DNA from: Ectocarpus siliculosus
Lineage: Eukaryota > Sar > Phaeophyceae > Ectocarpales > Ectocarpaceae
NCBI GenBank assembly: GCA_000310025.1
Contig: FN647863.1
Location: 281,436-345,435, forward strand
Length of the DNA: 64,000 bases
Reading direction: 5' to 3'
Both the position numbers and the translations under genes were made by a program. The notes under the pieces were generated by a model. That model was not told the origin of the DNA. It saw only the letters and a list, made by a program, of their open reading frames with translations, and made no database searches. Shown one piece after another: positions 34,936 through 47,174 of this stretch (its first letter is position 1; the number at the start of each line of letters is the position of its first letter).

Positions 34936-35921
34936 TGACCCCACGTTTCATCCTGAAGTCAAGTCGGCAAATGTTTCCAGTACCAACAGATGATTTAGCT
35001 TGGTTTTACGACCTAGGGGGCACGCGGGTTGGGAGATAGATGTGTTCAGCAAAAGTCAGAGGTCCGGAGAGGCATCACACAAGATATATTCACAAAGCGT
35101 ACCTCAGCCAAGCATGAGAGACGCAAGGGGTTCCCCCGTGCGTTGCACACAGCGGAGCCTATACTGGTACATCGCAGTGGGGTAAATGGGCATTTATTAT
35201 AGTGCTGTGTCTCCCCAAAGTGTCCCCATTTGGACTTACTTCCATACGGAGGAGGGTTAGACTTATAATCCCAGGTCATCATGCATGACTCACACACCTC
35301 GCAGAGATGTACAGAAGCAGCACACCTGTAGCCATTCGGCTACCCTGCCTGGCAGGGCGGGGGAAAAACACCCTGCGAAGGTGACCCACCCTGTGAACGG
35401 CTGAAAGGCGTACCACCGGCAGGGTCTGGTTTGAACACCTCGGACAGGGTCCACCCTACCAGGGTGGCCCGAATCGCACCCTGCGGGCAATCTGGGGCGG
35501 CGATTTCTGTGTGATGCGCTACACTGGCAAACGCGAGGTTGCGTTTATCGCGACTGAGTACAGGTTTCATCGGTGGCTCAATCGTGCAGCAAACCCGCAG
35601 ACACGATATCCATTGCGCACATCATATCGACTCTGCAAGCCAGAAAACACTCGTGAGTACAGCAGGAGTCCGAAAATGCAGACGGAATGTTTCTGCAATG
35701 CCGAAAACAGTCAACATGTATTATGCATATCAACGATGAATATTGACTGATTGTCCCCGCCCTGTGCTTATTCCCAAACCCGCCATGAAAATAAAAAAAT
35801 AGTGGGACGCACAACCCAAACAGATGGCTACTTCCGATTCCACGTTGTACACGACATTTTACGGATGGAAACAAAATATCAGGAACCGTGATGAGCCACG
35901 CAATCGATGCACATGACAAGA
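34936..35921. other. Stretch without a gene; cluster of ACCCTG/CAGGGT motifs
   Basis: 35342-35495 holds nine or so ACCCTG or CAGGGT hexamers in both orientations. The same hexamers mark the arms of the Mutator-like element at 4.9-6.4 kb. No coding motif was recognised. Confidence 0.35.
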
Positions 35922-35926
35922 ACCTC

Positions 35927-36191
35927 TGTTTGAGTGTTTGCGGCCTACGCCACTTATTTATCGAGTGAGACTTTTTCGGTGATGTATTAACTTCACAAGA
36001 GGTAGGCGACCGTCTTTCACACGGACGAAAGAGGGAGTGCTCCACACGGAGCAGCTCCAACGCTCCAACAGCAAGGAGGGGCCCCGTGACACATCACGGT
36101 GCCCCCTACCAAACGGCAATCTTACCAATCTGCGTGACACCAAATCATACAGCACGTGTATCCAACACCAATGTTCGCAGACTCTCGAACA
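35927..36191 (-). repeat. 3' LTR of copia element 2
   Basis: 265 bp; the outer end is next to target duplication ACCTC. Confidence 0.88.
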
Positions 36192-36469
36192 CCCTCCCTG
36201 GTTCTTCACGCGAGTGACTAACCATCAATGGGGCAAGAACGCCCCTGGATACATCAGAAATACCAACATGGTAATATGTGGAGGGGAAACCCGGCGTCCG
36301 TGCAAAACCCCTCGAAAGAAACCCTAACACCACAAAGAAAAACCGTAGCTATCACAGCGGATCACAACGGCCGCACTTATCAGAAAATCCAATGCAAGTG
36401 CTAAAAAACAGCTACAGCTTCTCCGGCAAATTCATCAACTTGCGCCGGTGGTACTGCAGACTGACCCTG

Positions 36470-39400
36470 CTAAGGGCCTTGGTTGGGAGGTCCGCGTGTT
36501 GCTCCGTTTGTCGGAACGAACTTGACCGAAATATCCCCCGACCTAAACAATCCGCGGATAAAATGAAACCTCACGTCGATGTGTTTCGTGCGGCCTGAGC
36601 TGAGGGGGTTCTGCACCAACGCTATGGCCCCCTGGTTGTCCTCAAGGACCTGGATGCTGCTACTGGTCTCTGGGGCAACAAACGAAAGCACAGCATGCAC
36701 AAACAACGCTTCCTTGACGCTCTCCCCGGCAGCAATGTACTCGGCTTCCGTCGAAGACAAAGACCCGATGCTCTGTGTCTTGCTACCATGGCTGACTACG
36801 GTACCTCCAACCGTTGCTGCCAACCCTGACACCGAACGCCTATCCTCCGTGTCGGCGTAGCTAGCGTCTACGTACACGGCAAGCCCTAACCCCGATCCCC
36901 GTTGGTAGGTGATGCCGAGGTCCCTCGTCTGCTTTAGGTAGCCGAGGATCTTCTGTATCGCGTCCCAGTGCCTCTTCGCCGGGGCGTGGGCGTGGCGCGC
37001 TACCGCACGCACGGCGAACGATACGTCTGGACGCGAGAACGTCGACACCCACATCATGCTGCCGATGGCCTCCCTCACTGGCCACTCCCCTCCCTTCTCA
37101 TCATCTCGCTTCGGTCCTAGGTCGGCACCGGGGGTAGCGGGGATGTGGGAGGTCGATTGCACATCAAAGCGTTTCACCATGCTGTCAATATACGCGGTCT
37201 GGGAGATTCTAAGAGTCCCAGCCTCTACATCTCTCTCGATGGCACACCCGTCAAACCATTCACACTCTCCAAGGTTTTTGGTGGGAAATTTCTTATTGAA
37301 AGAAGCAAGCAACTCCTCACAATCCTCGTCAGACCCAGCCACCAAAATGTCATCCACATAGATCACGATGATCATCACCACGACTTCGTCTACCATCTTG
37401 CGGAAAACACACGGGTCCGCTTTGCACTGTTCGAACCCGTTCTCGACTAGCGTATCAGCAGCGTGGTACCCCCACTGCCTACCGCTCTGCTTCAGACCGT
37501 AAATCGCACGCTCAGCCTTAACAATTTTATACGATTTGTCCCCGCACCCAGCGGGGAGCTTCAGAAAAACCTCCTCGTCTAGCGTGGCGTGTGTGTACGC
37601 CTGCTTCACATCCCAGTGATTGAGGTTCGTGCCCTTCTCGTTGGCTACGGCAAGCATCAGCTTAATGGATGCGGATGAGGGGCAAGGGGAAGACGAATGG
37701 AAATAATCGACGTTCGGGATTTGCGAAAACCCCCTAGCAACCAGACGCGCTTTGAACTTGTCTATCTTCCCTTCCTTGTTGGTCTTCCAACTAAAACAAC
37801 ACTTTGAGCTCACAGGCGTGCGCCCCTCTGGCGTGCCGTCTACGAATGAAAACGTCCCCGTGCCCAAGTGCCCTTCAAATTCTTCCCTCATGGCCTGTTC
37901 CCATCCCTCTCTGTACACAGACTTGGCAACACCAGCTACGGCCATGGGGGGGGGTTCTACATCACTCGGACGCTTGCCTATGGGGATTCACTTAGCTCGT
38001 GAGACGCCAGAGCCGTCTCGAAGGCGTCTGGCGATTTGAGCATGAGGTCCACCGCGCCCAGCAGGAAGTCCTCCGCGTCTTGGCGCGCAGCGTGGGCCTC
38101 CTCGGCGCGCTCGAACAGCAACTCTCGCACCACCCTCGCCTCTAGCCCCTCCGCCACGTGGAGGACCGCCGAGAGCACCCAGCGGGTGAACTCCTCCGTG
38201 CTGCTGACGGGCAGGCTCGCCACCGAGGCGAGCAGGGCTTCGGCACTTGTCGGCCACGGGGGCGACTCGTACCTCGGATTTCTGTGAGGGTTCTCTCTGG
38301 TGCGGCGGCTGGTGAGTTCCGCCGGCTTGTCGAAGCGGGCGAGCCGCCGGGCCTCTGGCCCGCGGAGCGCCAGGAGATCCGTCTCGCTGTCGCTGTCGCT
38401 ATCACTGTCGCTGCCGCTGCCACTGCCGCTGTTGAAGCCGCTGTCGCTGCCGCTGTTGCTGCCTCTGTCGCTGCCGCTGCCGCTGCCGCTACCGCTGCCT
38501 CCGCTACCGCGGCTGCTGCTGCTGCGGCGGTCGTCCTCGCCGCCGCCCACATCGGCCATGCCGGCCGACGTGGTAGATGGGGCGACGCTCGCGCCCTCCC
38601 TGCTCGAGGGGGCGCCATCGCCAGCGTCGCCTGCGCCCGACTCCTGGGGCGCGGCCGGCGGCACCGCCGGCGCTACCCGCACGGGCGGCCCCGCGGGCCC
38701 CGGGGCTGCCGTTCTGCCAAGGTTGAAGCCTGGTCCTCCATCCATAGGTTCTCCCTCCGCCCTCCCTCCACCTTGGCTCGACGCGCCCTCCCCAACCTCG
38801 TCCTCCTCAGTCGCGAATTCCTCTTCCTCCTCTCCGATGGGAGGCAGCGATGCTCGGGTCGACGTCTTGTTGGGGATGGGCTTGGAAAGCCCCTTCGCCG
38901 TCGAGCACCCCAGGCACTCCCGGAGCTCGCCCACCAGCGTCGTTCCCTGCTGCTTCGCCGTGGTCCTCAGCAGCACCTCGTGGGAGTGGCCGTGCGCGCA
39001 GTGGAAACCGTTGATGTCAACGGGGGTGTTGGGCGCTTTCGCGCTACCAGGAGCAATTGCGGCATTGGCTTGTTCGGAGTGTTTGCGGAAACCGTTATGA
39101 ACGTACAGGTTACCGCATCGGGGGAAGTACACCGACTTCCCCCCCCCTCTCTCCAATTCCAACTCGTGCTTATTGAGGGTTTTGGTTTCGAACCCGTCGT
39201 CGAAGAGGGAAGTGAGAGATACTAGGTTGTAATCTAGTCGGGGAACGTGTGCAAACCGTTTCAACAACAGGTCGGTTGTACCGTCGCACGAGCTAAGGGT
39301 TACCGTCACGTCGCCATACCCTACAATAGGGAAGGTTTCTCCTGCGGCGACCCGCACACGTCGATTACACTCTTCGTAACGAACGAACCCATCTGAGTTC

Positions 39401-41044
39401 GCGAACATGTGGGTGGTAGCGCCGGTATCGGCAACATACCTCCCCCGCCTAGCCTGCTCTACGCCCCCTCGACCAACGACTCTGTGACACTCGCCTGAGA
39501 TGTCACCGACCACCAGCGCCTCTTCTGTCACGTCCAGTGCTGTGGCGTTCGCAGACGCCCCCCCCGCCGGCACTTCCACGACGAGCACCGCCTCCTCGGT
39601 CGGGCACTTCCTCTTGTCGTGCCCGTAGCCCTTGCATATCTCACATCGCACGGGCTTGCTCTCGGGGCAGTTGACCACCTGGTGGCCCTTCTTGCCGCAC
39701 CGGAAACAGCGACCGCGCATGCTACCCGCATCGTCGTCGCCGCCTCCGCCGCCGCCACCAGCCTTCGCGCCACCCCCTCTCCCCTTCTGGTTGCCGCCGC
39801 CGCCGCCGCCGCCCTTGCGGCGGCCGCTGTTGCGGCGGCCCGGCGCTCCTCCCCCGCCGCTACCATCGCTCGCGAGGAGAGCATGCTCCGCCCTACGCTG
39901 GCCCTTCAGAGCCTTCCTCCCCTCCGGGAGGCTCGCGTGCACCGTGCTCACGATCCTGACGATCTCGGCTCTATCCAGCGCCGTCGCTGTCTCCAACAGG
40001 AACTTCGCTTGTTGGTACTCGGGTGGGAGGGAACCAACGAAGTGGGCGAGAACGAAGGGTTGTTCAGCATTGAGCCCCTTTTCGCGCAGGCGGGCATACA
40101 GCAGCTCGAGTGAGTAGAGGTGCTCGATGGGGTTGCTGTTGCTGTGTGTGGGGATTGCAAAGTCGAACATCTTCCGCATCAAGGCCTGTTTTGACCCCTG
40201 ACTCTGGATCGTAGACCTTTTCCAGTTCCGCGAGGACCTGTTTCGCTGACGTACAGTTACTGATGATTGCTTGGTCAGCTTCTTTTACCACAGCAGTAGT
40301 GATAAAGTGGAACGCCTGAAGCCCTCGTTGGACTTCTGCTCTCGTGTGCCCCCTAGGAGCAGTTCGGAGGTCGGCAAGTTTGGGTCGCCCACGGGGATAC
40401 TGCTCTCTGCATCCCCTATAAACTGCCCGTCCAAGTCGATGGTCTTCGCCGCTTGGATGAACGATTTTCGCCACGAATCAAATCCGTGGCTGCGGCTTTT
40501 TCCGTCTAGAAGCGGGGCATTGGCCGTCACTCTTTTCTGGTGGCTACTGCTGTAGCCGTCGAGGTATTCTCCATTTCCTCGAATCACGGGTATCTCACCT
40601 GGGGGGTTTAACCCCCTCGCTTCCCCGTAGTCCGGTCCTATGCCCGGGCCCACTCCGGCTGGTCTCGCAGGGTTCGCTCCCGATCTGCTGGCCCAGCCGC
40701 CTTCCAGCAGCTGCCGTGGTCCTTGCCCACCATCTCTCGCTTGCCGCTGGAGAAATCCCCCGCCTCCGCCGTGCGGCTGCAGGGGCTGATCTTGGCCTCC
40801 GGTGGCGGCAACCCAGCCGCCACTACTGGCTGCATCCGCCACGACGCTGCCAGGCTCCTTCTTCTTCATCGACTCCTCCACCAGGGCCGCTAATTGCGAA
40901 ATCTGCAGTTGCAAACTTGCAAGCTCTGCATCGCGGCCCTCCTCCACCGGCGGGCGGATCTGTTCTCCGCTCGCAGCAGTGGGCACCTCGTCTCCGGTAG
41001 AGCTTATCCCGATGTGGCTTCCCTCGAGGGGCAAAACTCTAGAG
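36470..41044 (-). pseudogene. Copia gag-pol with in-frame loss of the integrase core
   Basis: Gag starts near 41040 (SRVLPLEGSHIGIS); frame changes fall near 40360 and 40185. Two zinc knuckles, CFRCGKKGHQVVNC and CEICKGYGHDKRKC (about 39720-39600). Protease YVADTGATTHMF; integrase zinc finger HCAHGHSHEVLL...CLGCSTAKGLSKP. At about 38850 the frame jumps from PNKTSTRA straight to SLPPIGEEEEE: about 740 bp holding the D-D-E core of element 1 are missing. A Ser/Asp-rich linker follows. A one-base loss near 37980 breaks the frame before reverse transcriptase (KSVYREGWEQAM, YVDDILVAGS) and RNase H (SSTEAEYIAAGE). Another shift near 36500 scrambles the C-terminus. Confidence 0.9.
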
Positions 41045-41309
41045 TGTTTGAGTGTTTGCGGCCTACGCCACTTATTTATCGAGTGAGACTGTTTCGGTGA
41101 TGTATTAACTTCACAAAAGGTAGGCGACCGTCCTTCACACGGACGAAAGAGGGAGTGCTCCACACGGAGCAGCTCCAACGCTCCAACAGCAAGGAGGGGC
41201 CCCGTGACACATCACGGTGCCCCCTACCAAACGGCAATCTTACCAATCTGCGTGACACCAAATCATACAGCACGTGTATCCAACACCAATGTTCGCAGAC
41301 TCTCGAACA
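41045..41309 (-). repeat. 5' LTR of copia element 2
   Basis: 265 bp; next to ACCTC at 41310-41314. Confidence 0.88.
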
Positions 41310-41314
41310 ACCTC

Positions 41315-41784
41315 CACTTCTTCCCTTTCTGGTCTCTCAAGCAAATCTCTCTACTCAACGTTTACAGGGTCCAACCAGATCAACTACATGACATCATGAC
41401 GTTCCCGGTGCTTACCATGTAGCCAAAAGCCCTATACGTAGACTAGATGCCTACAGCAGTATATATATTTGCGGAGAACGATCTACTATTACGTACAGCA
41501 GCAGTGCAGTAATGACTGGATATATATGTTGTATACTTAGGACAGCAGTCAAGCAGCAGTAAGACTAGAATCAGGCGATTGGCGACGTCCAACAGCGATC
41601 ACACAGACAGACAGTTGCTCGCAAGCTCAGTAATCGGCGTATGTAACAGGTTCAGCACTCACAGGGATTCGCACTTGGTGGGGCAAAGGCACAGGATATG
41701 GTTGAATTGATCTTTTGCTTCGGGGCGATGTCAAGTGTATCATGTACACTATTCGGACAAAATATGAGGCGCCTCGTGAGTCGT
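41315..41784. other. Stretch between copia element 2 and the satellite
   Basis: No gene or named element was recognised. CAGCAGT motifs recur around 41440-41590. Confidence 0.35.
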
Positions 41785-43150
41785 CTCATGAGCGTTCATG
41801 AGGGGTGATGACCGCTCATGACAGCTCATGACAGCTCATGACCGGTTAGGGTTACCTCATGATCGCTCATCACCGCTCATGATCGCTCATGAGCGCTCAT
41901 CACACCTCATGATCGCTCATCATCACTCATGACAGCTCACCACGGATCATAACCACCTATCACCACTCACGAGCGCTCATGAGCGCTCATGAACGCTCAT
42001 GGAAGCTCACGACAGCTCACCACGGCTCATAACCGCCCATAACCGCTCATGAGCGTCCATGAACGTTCATCACAGCTCGCGAGCGCTCATCACCGCCCAC
42101 AACAGCTCATGTGCGCTCATGACAGCCCACGAGCGCTCACGAACGCTCCTGACAGATCACGAGCGCTCACCACCACCCATAACAGCGCATGACAGCTCAC
42201 CATGGCTCACAACAGCTCATGCGCGCTCATGACAGCTCATGAGCGCTCACGAACACTCCTGACAGCTCACGAGCGCTCATCACCGCCCATAACAGCGCAT
42301 GACAGCTCACCACGGCTAGTAACCGCCCATGAGCGCTCCTGAGCGCTCATGCACGCTCATGGAAGCTCATGACAGCTCACCACGACTCATAACCGCCCAT
42401 GACCGCTCACGAGCGCTCATTACTGCTCATTACTGCTCATGATAGCTCACCACGGCTCAAAACCGCCCATGAGCGCGCATGAACGCTCATGAACGCTCAT
42501 CACCGCCCGTAACAGCGCATGACAGCTCACCACCGCTCATGACCGCTCATGACCGCTCATTAACGCTCATTAACGCTCATGGAAGCCCACGACAGCTCAC
42601 CACGGCTCATAACCGCCCATGATCGCTCACGGGCGCTCATGGACGCTCAACATAGCTCACGAGCGCTCATCACCGCCCATAACACCTCATGAGCGCTCGC
42701 GGCCGCTCAGTACCGCTCATGATAGCTCACCACGGCTCATAAGCGCCCATGACCGCTCACGAGCGCTCATGAACGCTCATGAACGCTCGTGCACGCTCAT
42801 GGGAAGCTCATCACAGCTAATGAGCGCTCATGACAGCTCACCACGTCTCATTATCGCTCATGAGCGCTCACGACTGCTCATTACCGCTCATGAGCTGTCA
42901 TGAGCGCTCATCATCGCTCACAACCGCCCATCACCGCTCACGACCGCTCATGACCGCGAATGGCAGCTCATGGGCGCTCATGGGTGCTCATGGGCGATCA
43001 TGGCGGCTCATCACCGCTCATCACCGCTCATGAGCGCTCATGAGCCCTCACGACCACTCATGAGCGCCCACGACTACTCACGAGCGCTCATGACACACAC
43101 CATGAGACCTTACGACACCTCATGCCGCCTCATGACACCCCATGAGACCT
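41785..43150. repeat. Satellite of a palindromic decamer, GCTCATGAGC, array 1
   Basis: About 1.36 kb of tandem 10-base units of the form (G)CTCATGA(C/G)C(G), roughly 130 copies, with variants CACCGCTCAT, AACCGCCCAT and ACAGCTCACC. The perfect unit GCTCATGAGC equals its own reverse complement. A 10-base unit with few stops gives spurious reading frames with a 10-residue period (SAHERSRPLM type). It grades into a degenerate CCTCATGACACC zone near 43090-43150. No function is known to me. Confidence 0.9.
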
Positions 43151-43694
43151 CACTTTACCTGATGACACCTTCTTGTATGTTTCATAGGCTCGCGTTGTCT
43201 GTTGCTCCTCATGAAACCCCGCGGCACACCGTGGCACCCAATATACCCCGCCATGGGCCTCGCCAACGCTCATGACCGCCGTGCATGTAGGTGTCATTGT
43301 CATTTCGAGCAAGTCTGTATACGAACCCCGTGGTAGACATTGCACCTGTTGGGTAACATAAAAAATGCCATGGGACCTCATCGGTCCAAGGGCTTTCGAA
43401 ATGCAAGGTGTTAACTGACACCCGAGGATTAGTGTCTACGCTATCCCATGGGATGTAGTCGGTATTTCGAATAATCGGACACCGCAAGCGCGGCACAAGA
43501 AAAGCCTGTCGCCCGCATTACGTCATGCCGCTGCCGCATGCTAGTCGATGGGTTCGGGTGCAGTGCCTGATCCCATATGTGACCGGATCGTGCCAAGTAA
43601 GTTTTTCCTTCTCGAACAATAAATTATCAAGAATAATGTATGTACTCAAGTGACATTAACGTAACTAGCAGGAAAGGACATGAGTATAACCATA
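43151..43694. other. Stretch between the satellite and the LINE
   Basis: No supported gene. Short frames only. Confidence 0.35.
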
Positions 43695-43695
43695 G

Positions 43696-43793
<98 letters not shown>

Positions 43794-43825
43794 GCTGTTG
43801 TTGTTGTTATTATTGTTGTTGTTGT
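43695..43825. repeat. GTT microsatellite, about 43 units
   Basis: A nearly uninterrupted GTT run, with one GCT and two ATT units near its right end. It sits exactly at the 3' end of LINE copy 2, where copy 1 has only about six GTT units, so it is the expanded tail of that element. Confidence 0.92.
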
Positions 43826-44897
43826 CTTCACATTAAAAACCGTTGCGTTCTCTCTGCCCAGTACCTTCTTCTGTCCGTACTAGTCTAACACTTGATTGAC
43901 GGGGTCGATTCCCGTGGTCACAGGCTAAGTTACCCAAAATAGGTATACGAAGAAAATAAAATGGACCCGAAGGGTCTGCAAGCCAATAAAAGTCAACGAC
44001 AGATAGTCTAGGCCACCCCTCTCGCCTCTACACGCTATGCGAGGTAACCCTAGATTGGAAAAAGAAAGAGAAAGAGAAAAAGAAGAGGAGAGCAGATGGA
44101 GCGAAGGGAAAGCGAAGGAGAAAGACACGGGCAGAGAAAGACACACGCCGTAGCGACAGACAACAAACAAACAGACAGAACAACACAAGACAACACGAAA
44201 CAAAACAACACCAAACGCCCCCCCCGAGCCAGCAAATGCACTTCATCACTAGCGGGGGGTTGGTGGAATGGTGCAATGCCTAAGGGGGGGGGGGATGAGT
44301 CAAGCAAGGGGTTCAATTCGGCACAGTGTTCGCGTCACTCGGTCCGCCTCTTCGCGCTGCCTGTCTTCCCTCGCCGTCTCGTCCGCCTGCTGTACCCCTC
44401 CCGCCCCCGTGGTTGTTGCCGTGTCCGTGTTGTTGCCGGGCTTCTTGTTTCGTTTGAGCGCTCGTTGTCGGCTAGCCTCCTCTTCCTTCTTGTGCCAGGA
44501 GGCCATGAACCTCTTAGCTCCCTGCAGTACCCCTGTATGCCACGGTACCCCACGGTCCACCTTCGCTGCTTCCGTCCAAGTTGTTTCGGGGACTCCGAAG
44601 AAGCATGGCTCGGCATCCGTAGATCGGTGCTCTGCTTCGAACATCTTGAGTTCGTCCTTCAGGCACATCTGCCAGTTTTGCTCCGGTTTCCCCCTGCCTG
44701 GGCCCTCTCCCCCCACCGCCAAGCATCACCCGTTTCGGGAGTCGTCCGTCTGGCTGCCTTGCCAGCGCTCCCGCGGACAGTAGGCGCCGTTGCCGAATCC
44801 TTGTTTCCGCGCTCTTGCACCCTACCCTCTTCAGGGTCTGGGCGTAGGAAAACTGCCGGTAGGTGCCCTTCTTGCGTTGGTAACCGATAACTCGCAT
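43695..44897 (-). mobile_element. 5'-truncated LINE, copy 2
   Basis: In minus-strand order: MRVIGYQRKKGTYRQFSYAQ, RRLLSAGALARQPDGRLPKR, then after a frame change near 44720 GRGKPEQNWQMCLKDELKMF, TTWTEAAKVDRGVPWH and EEEASRQRALKRNKK, stop about 44300. These are the C-terminal blocks of a LINE polymerase. It is truncated at about 44897. The 3' UTR shares TCACATTAAAAACCGTT and GATTCCCGTGGTCACAGG with copy 1 and ends in the GTT tract. AGTATAA occurs near both ends and might be a target duplication (tentative). Confidence 0.72.
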
Positions 44898-45499
44898 AGT
44901 ATAAAATTTAGTACATGATGAGGCCTCTCGCCGCGAGGCTATGGTCAGACAAAGCGCGTGTTATCCACACAGGTGCTACAATCAAAACGAGTCTCCTCAC
45001 TCCTCGCAAGGAAGGCGATCACTTGACGCCCTTGCTTCCCCCATGTGACTCACGCCATTCTGCCCCTAATCCCAAACTAATATCCGCGACGAGTGTCAGC
45101 AAAATAATCAGTGGTGAGCGTGTTTCTACCAAAGGTACCTGGAGGAATGTGATGGGCAGCAAATGTGCTCTAAATGGTCACGATGGACCATCTGCCCATC
45201 CAATCAGCCTTTCAGGTTTTGCAGCAGAGTACTTAGCGCACAGCCCAAACCATACAAGATGCACCGGCAGTCTCGTACATGGAACCGTTCACAGTGTACT
45301 CGGCAGACATCGTCGCAAGCACCGCCTTCCTCCCCCCACGGCCGTGCGGAGAGGTTGACAACATGAACGTCTACACACCCAGGATGAAAAACCCAGACGA
45401 CACTCCCGCGTTCTAGACGATGACCGGCTATCCCAGGTCATGGCTAGGGCTCTGAAAGCTGGGAACGTGAACGCCTACTCGTGTCTATTAATTAAGATG
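44898..45499. other. Stretch without a recognisable gene
   Basis: Frames of up to about 147 codons are present, but no motif or splice support was found. Confidence 0.3.
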
Positions 45500-46060
45500 T
45501 CACGCTCGTCTGTCGTAACGTCGCAATCGTGGTGTTGCCCACGATCCATAATCTCCTTGCGTCCCCGTTGTTGGTATACTGTAATCATATCGCTCTTTGT
45601 GTAGCCTTTGCGCTCCTCTCGTCAACTCCCATGACTGACACATCTGTTTGCGACCCGAAGCGAATTCGGACAGCGCAGGAGGAAAGGCGATGAATGCGAG
45701 GTAGGCGCGACTGTATCGGAGCACTCTTTGTCTGTTTACTGTACGTGCAATGAGGTACAAACAGAAGAAGCAGATCGCTGGCCTGCAACGCCAAGGATCG
45801 TCATGGTAGTTGTTTGTCGGGCAGAGTCCAACCGTCCTAATAACGCGTGAGCCATTGTTATTAACGACGCTACGGTAGCTACATCGCAGGCACAACACGA
45901 GATATGGGGACGCGTCACACATCCGTGCGGATCGGCAGCACCGGGCGTCGGACACCTCACCGGACGACATCGTTGGCGGATCCGCCACCACCTCCACGTC
46001 TGGAGTGCTGCTGGTGGTGTCTTGAAACAGCACCGTCAGGTTACTCTTGTTGGCTTTCTG
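45500..46060 (-). CDS. Uncharacterised minus-strand open frame (possible exon)
   Basis: Open frame of about 185 codons. Its start reads NKSNLTVLFQDTTSSTPDVE and then PPTMSSGEVSDARCCRSARM, acidic then Cys-rich, and it lies after AG dinucleotides that could be acceptors. It might be a downstream exon of the SUMO protease gene to its right, or an unrelated gene. No family recognised. Confidence 0.25.
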   Translation of the reverse strand, partial: QKANKSNLTVLFQDTTSSTPDVEVVADPPTMSSGEVSDARCCRSARMCDASPYLVLCLRCSYRSVVNNNGSRVIRTVGLCPTNNYHDDPWRCRPAICFFCLYLIARTVNRQRVLRYSRAYLAFIAFPPALSEFASGRKQMCQSWELTRGAQRLHKERYDYSIPTTGTQGDYGSWATPRLRRYDRRA

Positions 46061-47174
46061 TTGTTCTACCTCGCGTTCGCAGCGGACCCTGCATCAATTC
46101 CGATTGTCGAAGGCCATTAGCGAACCGAATCACCAGTGGGGGGGGGTCGAGGATGAGGCTGCAACAAAGGCTGGGTCTAACGCTAGACCAGCTATGGCCT
46201 TTCATGGCCCTCTCTCCAACCTGTCGCGCGACACGCTGAATCCAGGCAACCACACACAAGAGGATACGTTTGCAATTCCTACTGCGGAGTACATGTGTTT
46301 CCGGAATAGCCGAGATCTCCGCGTTTCAAGTCTGGTTCATCCGCTCCACGCCTCGAGAACGTTAACTGCAATGCACGCCCTACCCACCCGATCAGCCCCC
46401 AACAGTGCAGATACTGAGTCTAAATCTTGTGCCGGTCGACGCCACCAAGCCTAGCCTGTAGGAACTCCTACAACACTCTACCCTCTTAGCGAGTCCCGCC
46501 GACAGCCGGTCGATCCTTCTGTGGGGGGTTACGTACGTGGCGAGTGATACTACAAGACTACAGGTAGAGCAGGTTGGCGGCACCGCCGAACCTTGGACGT
46601 CATCATCCTACACAGCACACGCAAGGGTGCAGGAGAAGAGCAATAGCCAAATCGCAAGCACTGCCTGCGTGGGTGCCGGTCGATGCAGTGTGGCAGCCAC
46701 GGCGATAAAGTTAATGGTATACGGGTGCCAACGAGACTGGGGTTCCTGCGTGGGACCACAAGGTTTTAGGGGCTGCAGCTAGTAAGACAAGCGGTTACGG
46801 AATGGTCGGGGCCCTCACTTACAATCATGCAGCAGCTTCCTGAGCTGACGGCGCTCATCCGCGATGTCCGAGGGGCTGAAGAGGTCGGGGTTGAAATGCT
46901 TCTCCATCTTGCTATTGCGTCTGCTGTCGTCACCATCGGCCATTTCTTGCACATTTCTTGTCGGCAAACATACATACGTGTTAAGGAAACTGCGTATCAA
47001 GAACCCATCTTCCACAGAAAAAAAAACCGTCTGCACGGCGCCGTTGGCCTGGCTTTAATCGTGTATCTGAATGGGGCTACCCGCATTCCCCGACGCGTGT
47101 CTGCCAGGCTCGTAAAAAGCATTCGCCGTCAAAGGGATACAGTTCCTATATACGGTGGAGGAGACGGTACGTAC

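Larger units (their letters stand above)
35927..41309 (-). mobile_element. Ty1/copia-type LTR retrotransposon 2 (both LTRs, integrase core deleted)
   Basis: 5,383 bp, minus orientation, flanked by the 5-bp duplication ACCTC (35922-35926 and 41310-41314). The LTRs are 265 bp (35927-36191 and 41045-41309), in element sense TGTTCGAGAG...CTCAAACA, with about three differences seen between them, so it is older than element 1. The polypurine tract CCAGGGAGGG and the 3' UTR are shared with element 1, whereas the LTRs are clearly diverged. Confidence 0.92.

Noticed and set aside
38158-39225. Long plus-strand open frame of 355 codons
   Set aside because: It lies antisense to the copia element 2 gag-pol, is Ala/Arg-rich from GC-rich repeats, and has no domain. 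It is a shadow of the real minus-strand frame.
41785-43150. CRISPR array
   Set aside because: The repeat is a continuous 10-base tandem with no unique spacers, in a eukaryotic context.
42619-43275. Open frames with a 10-residue period in the decamer satellite
   Set aside because: Any 10-base repeat with few stops gives a periodic frame; there is no start context, splice site or motif to suggest translation.
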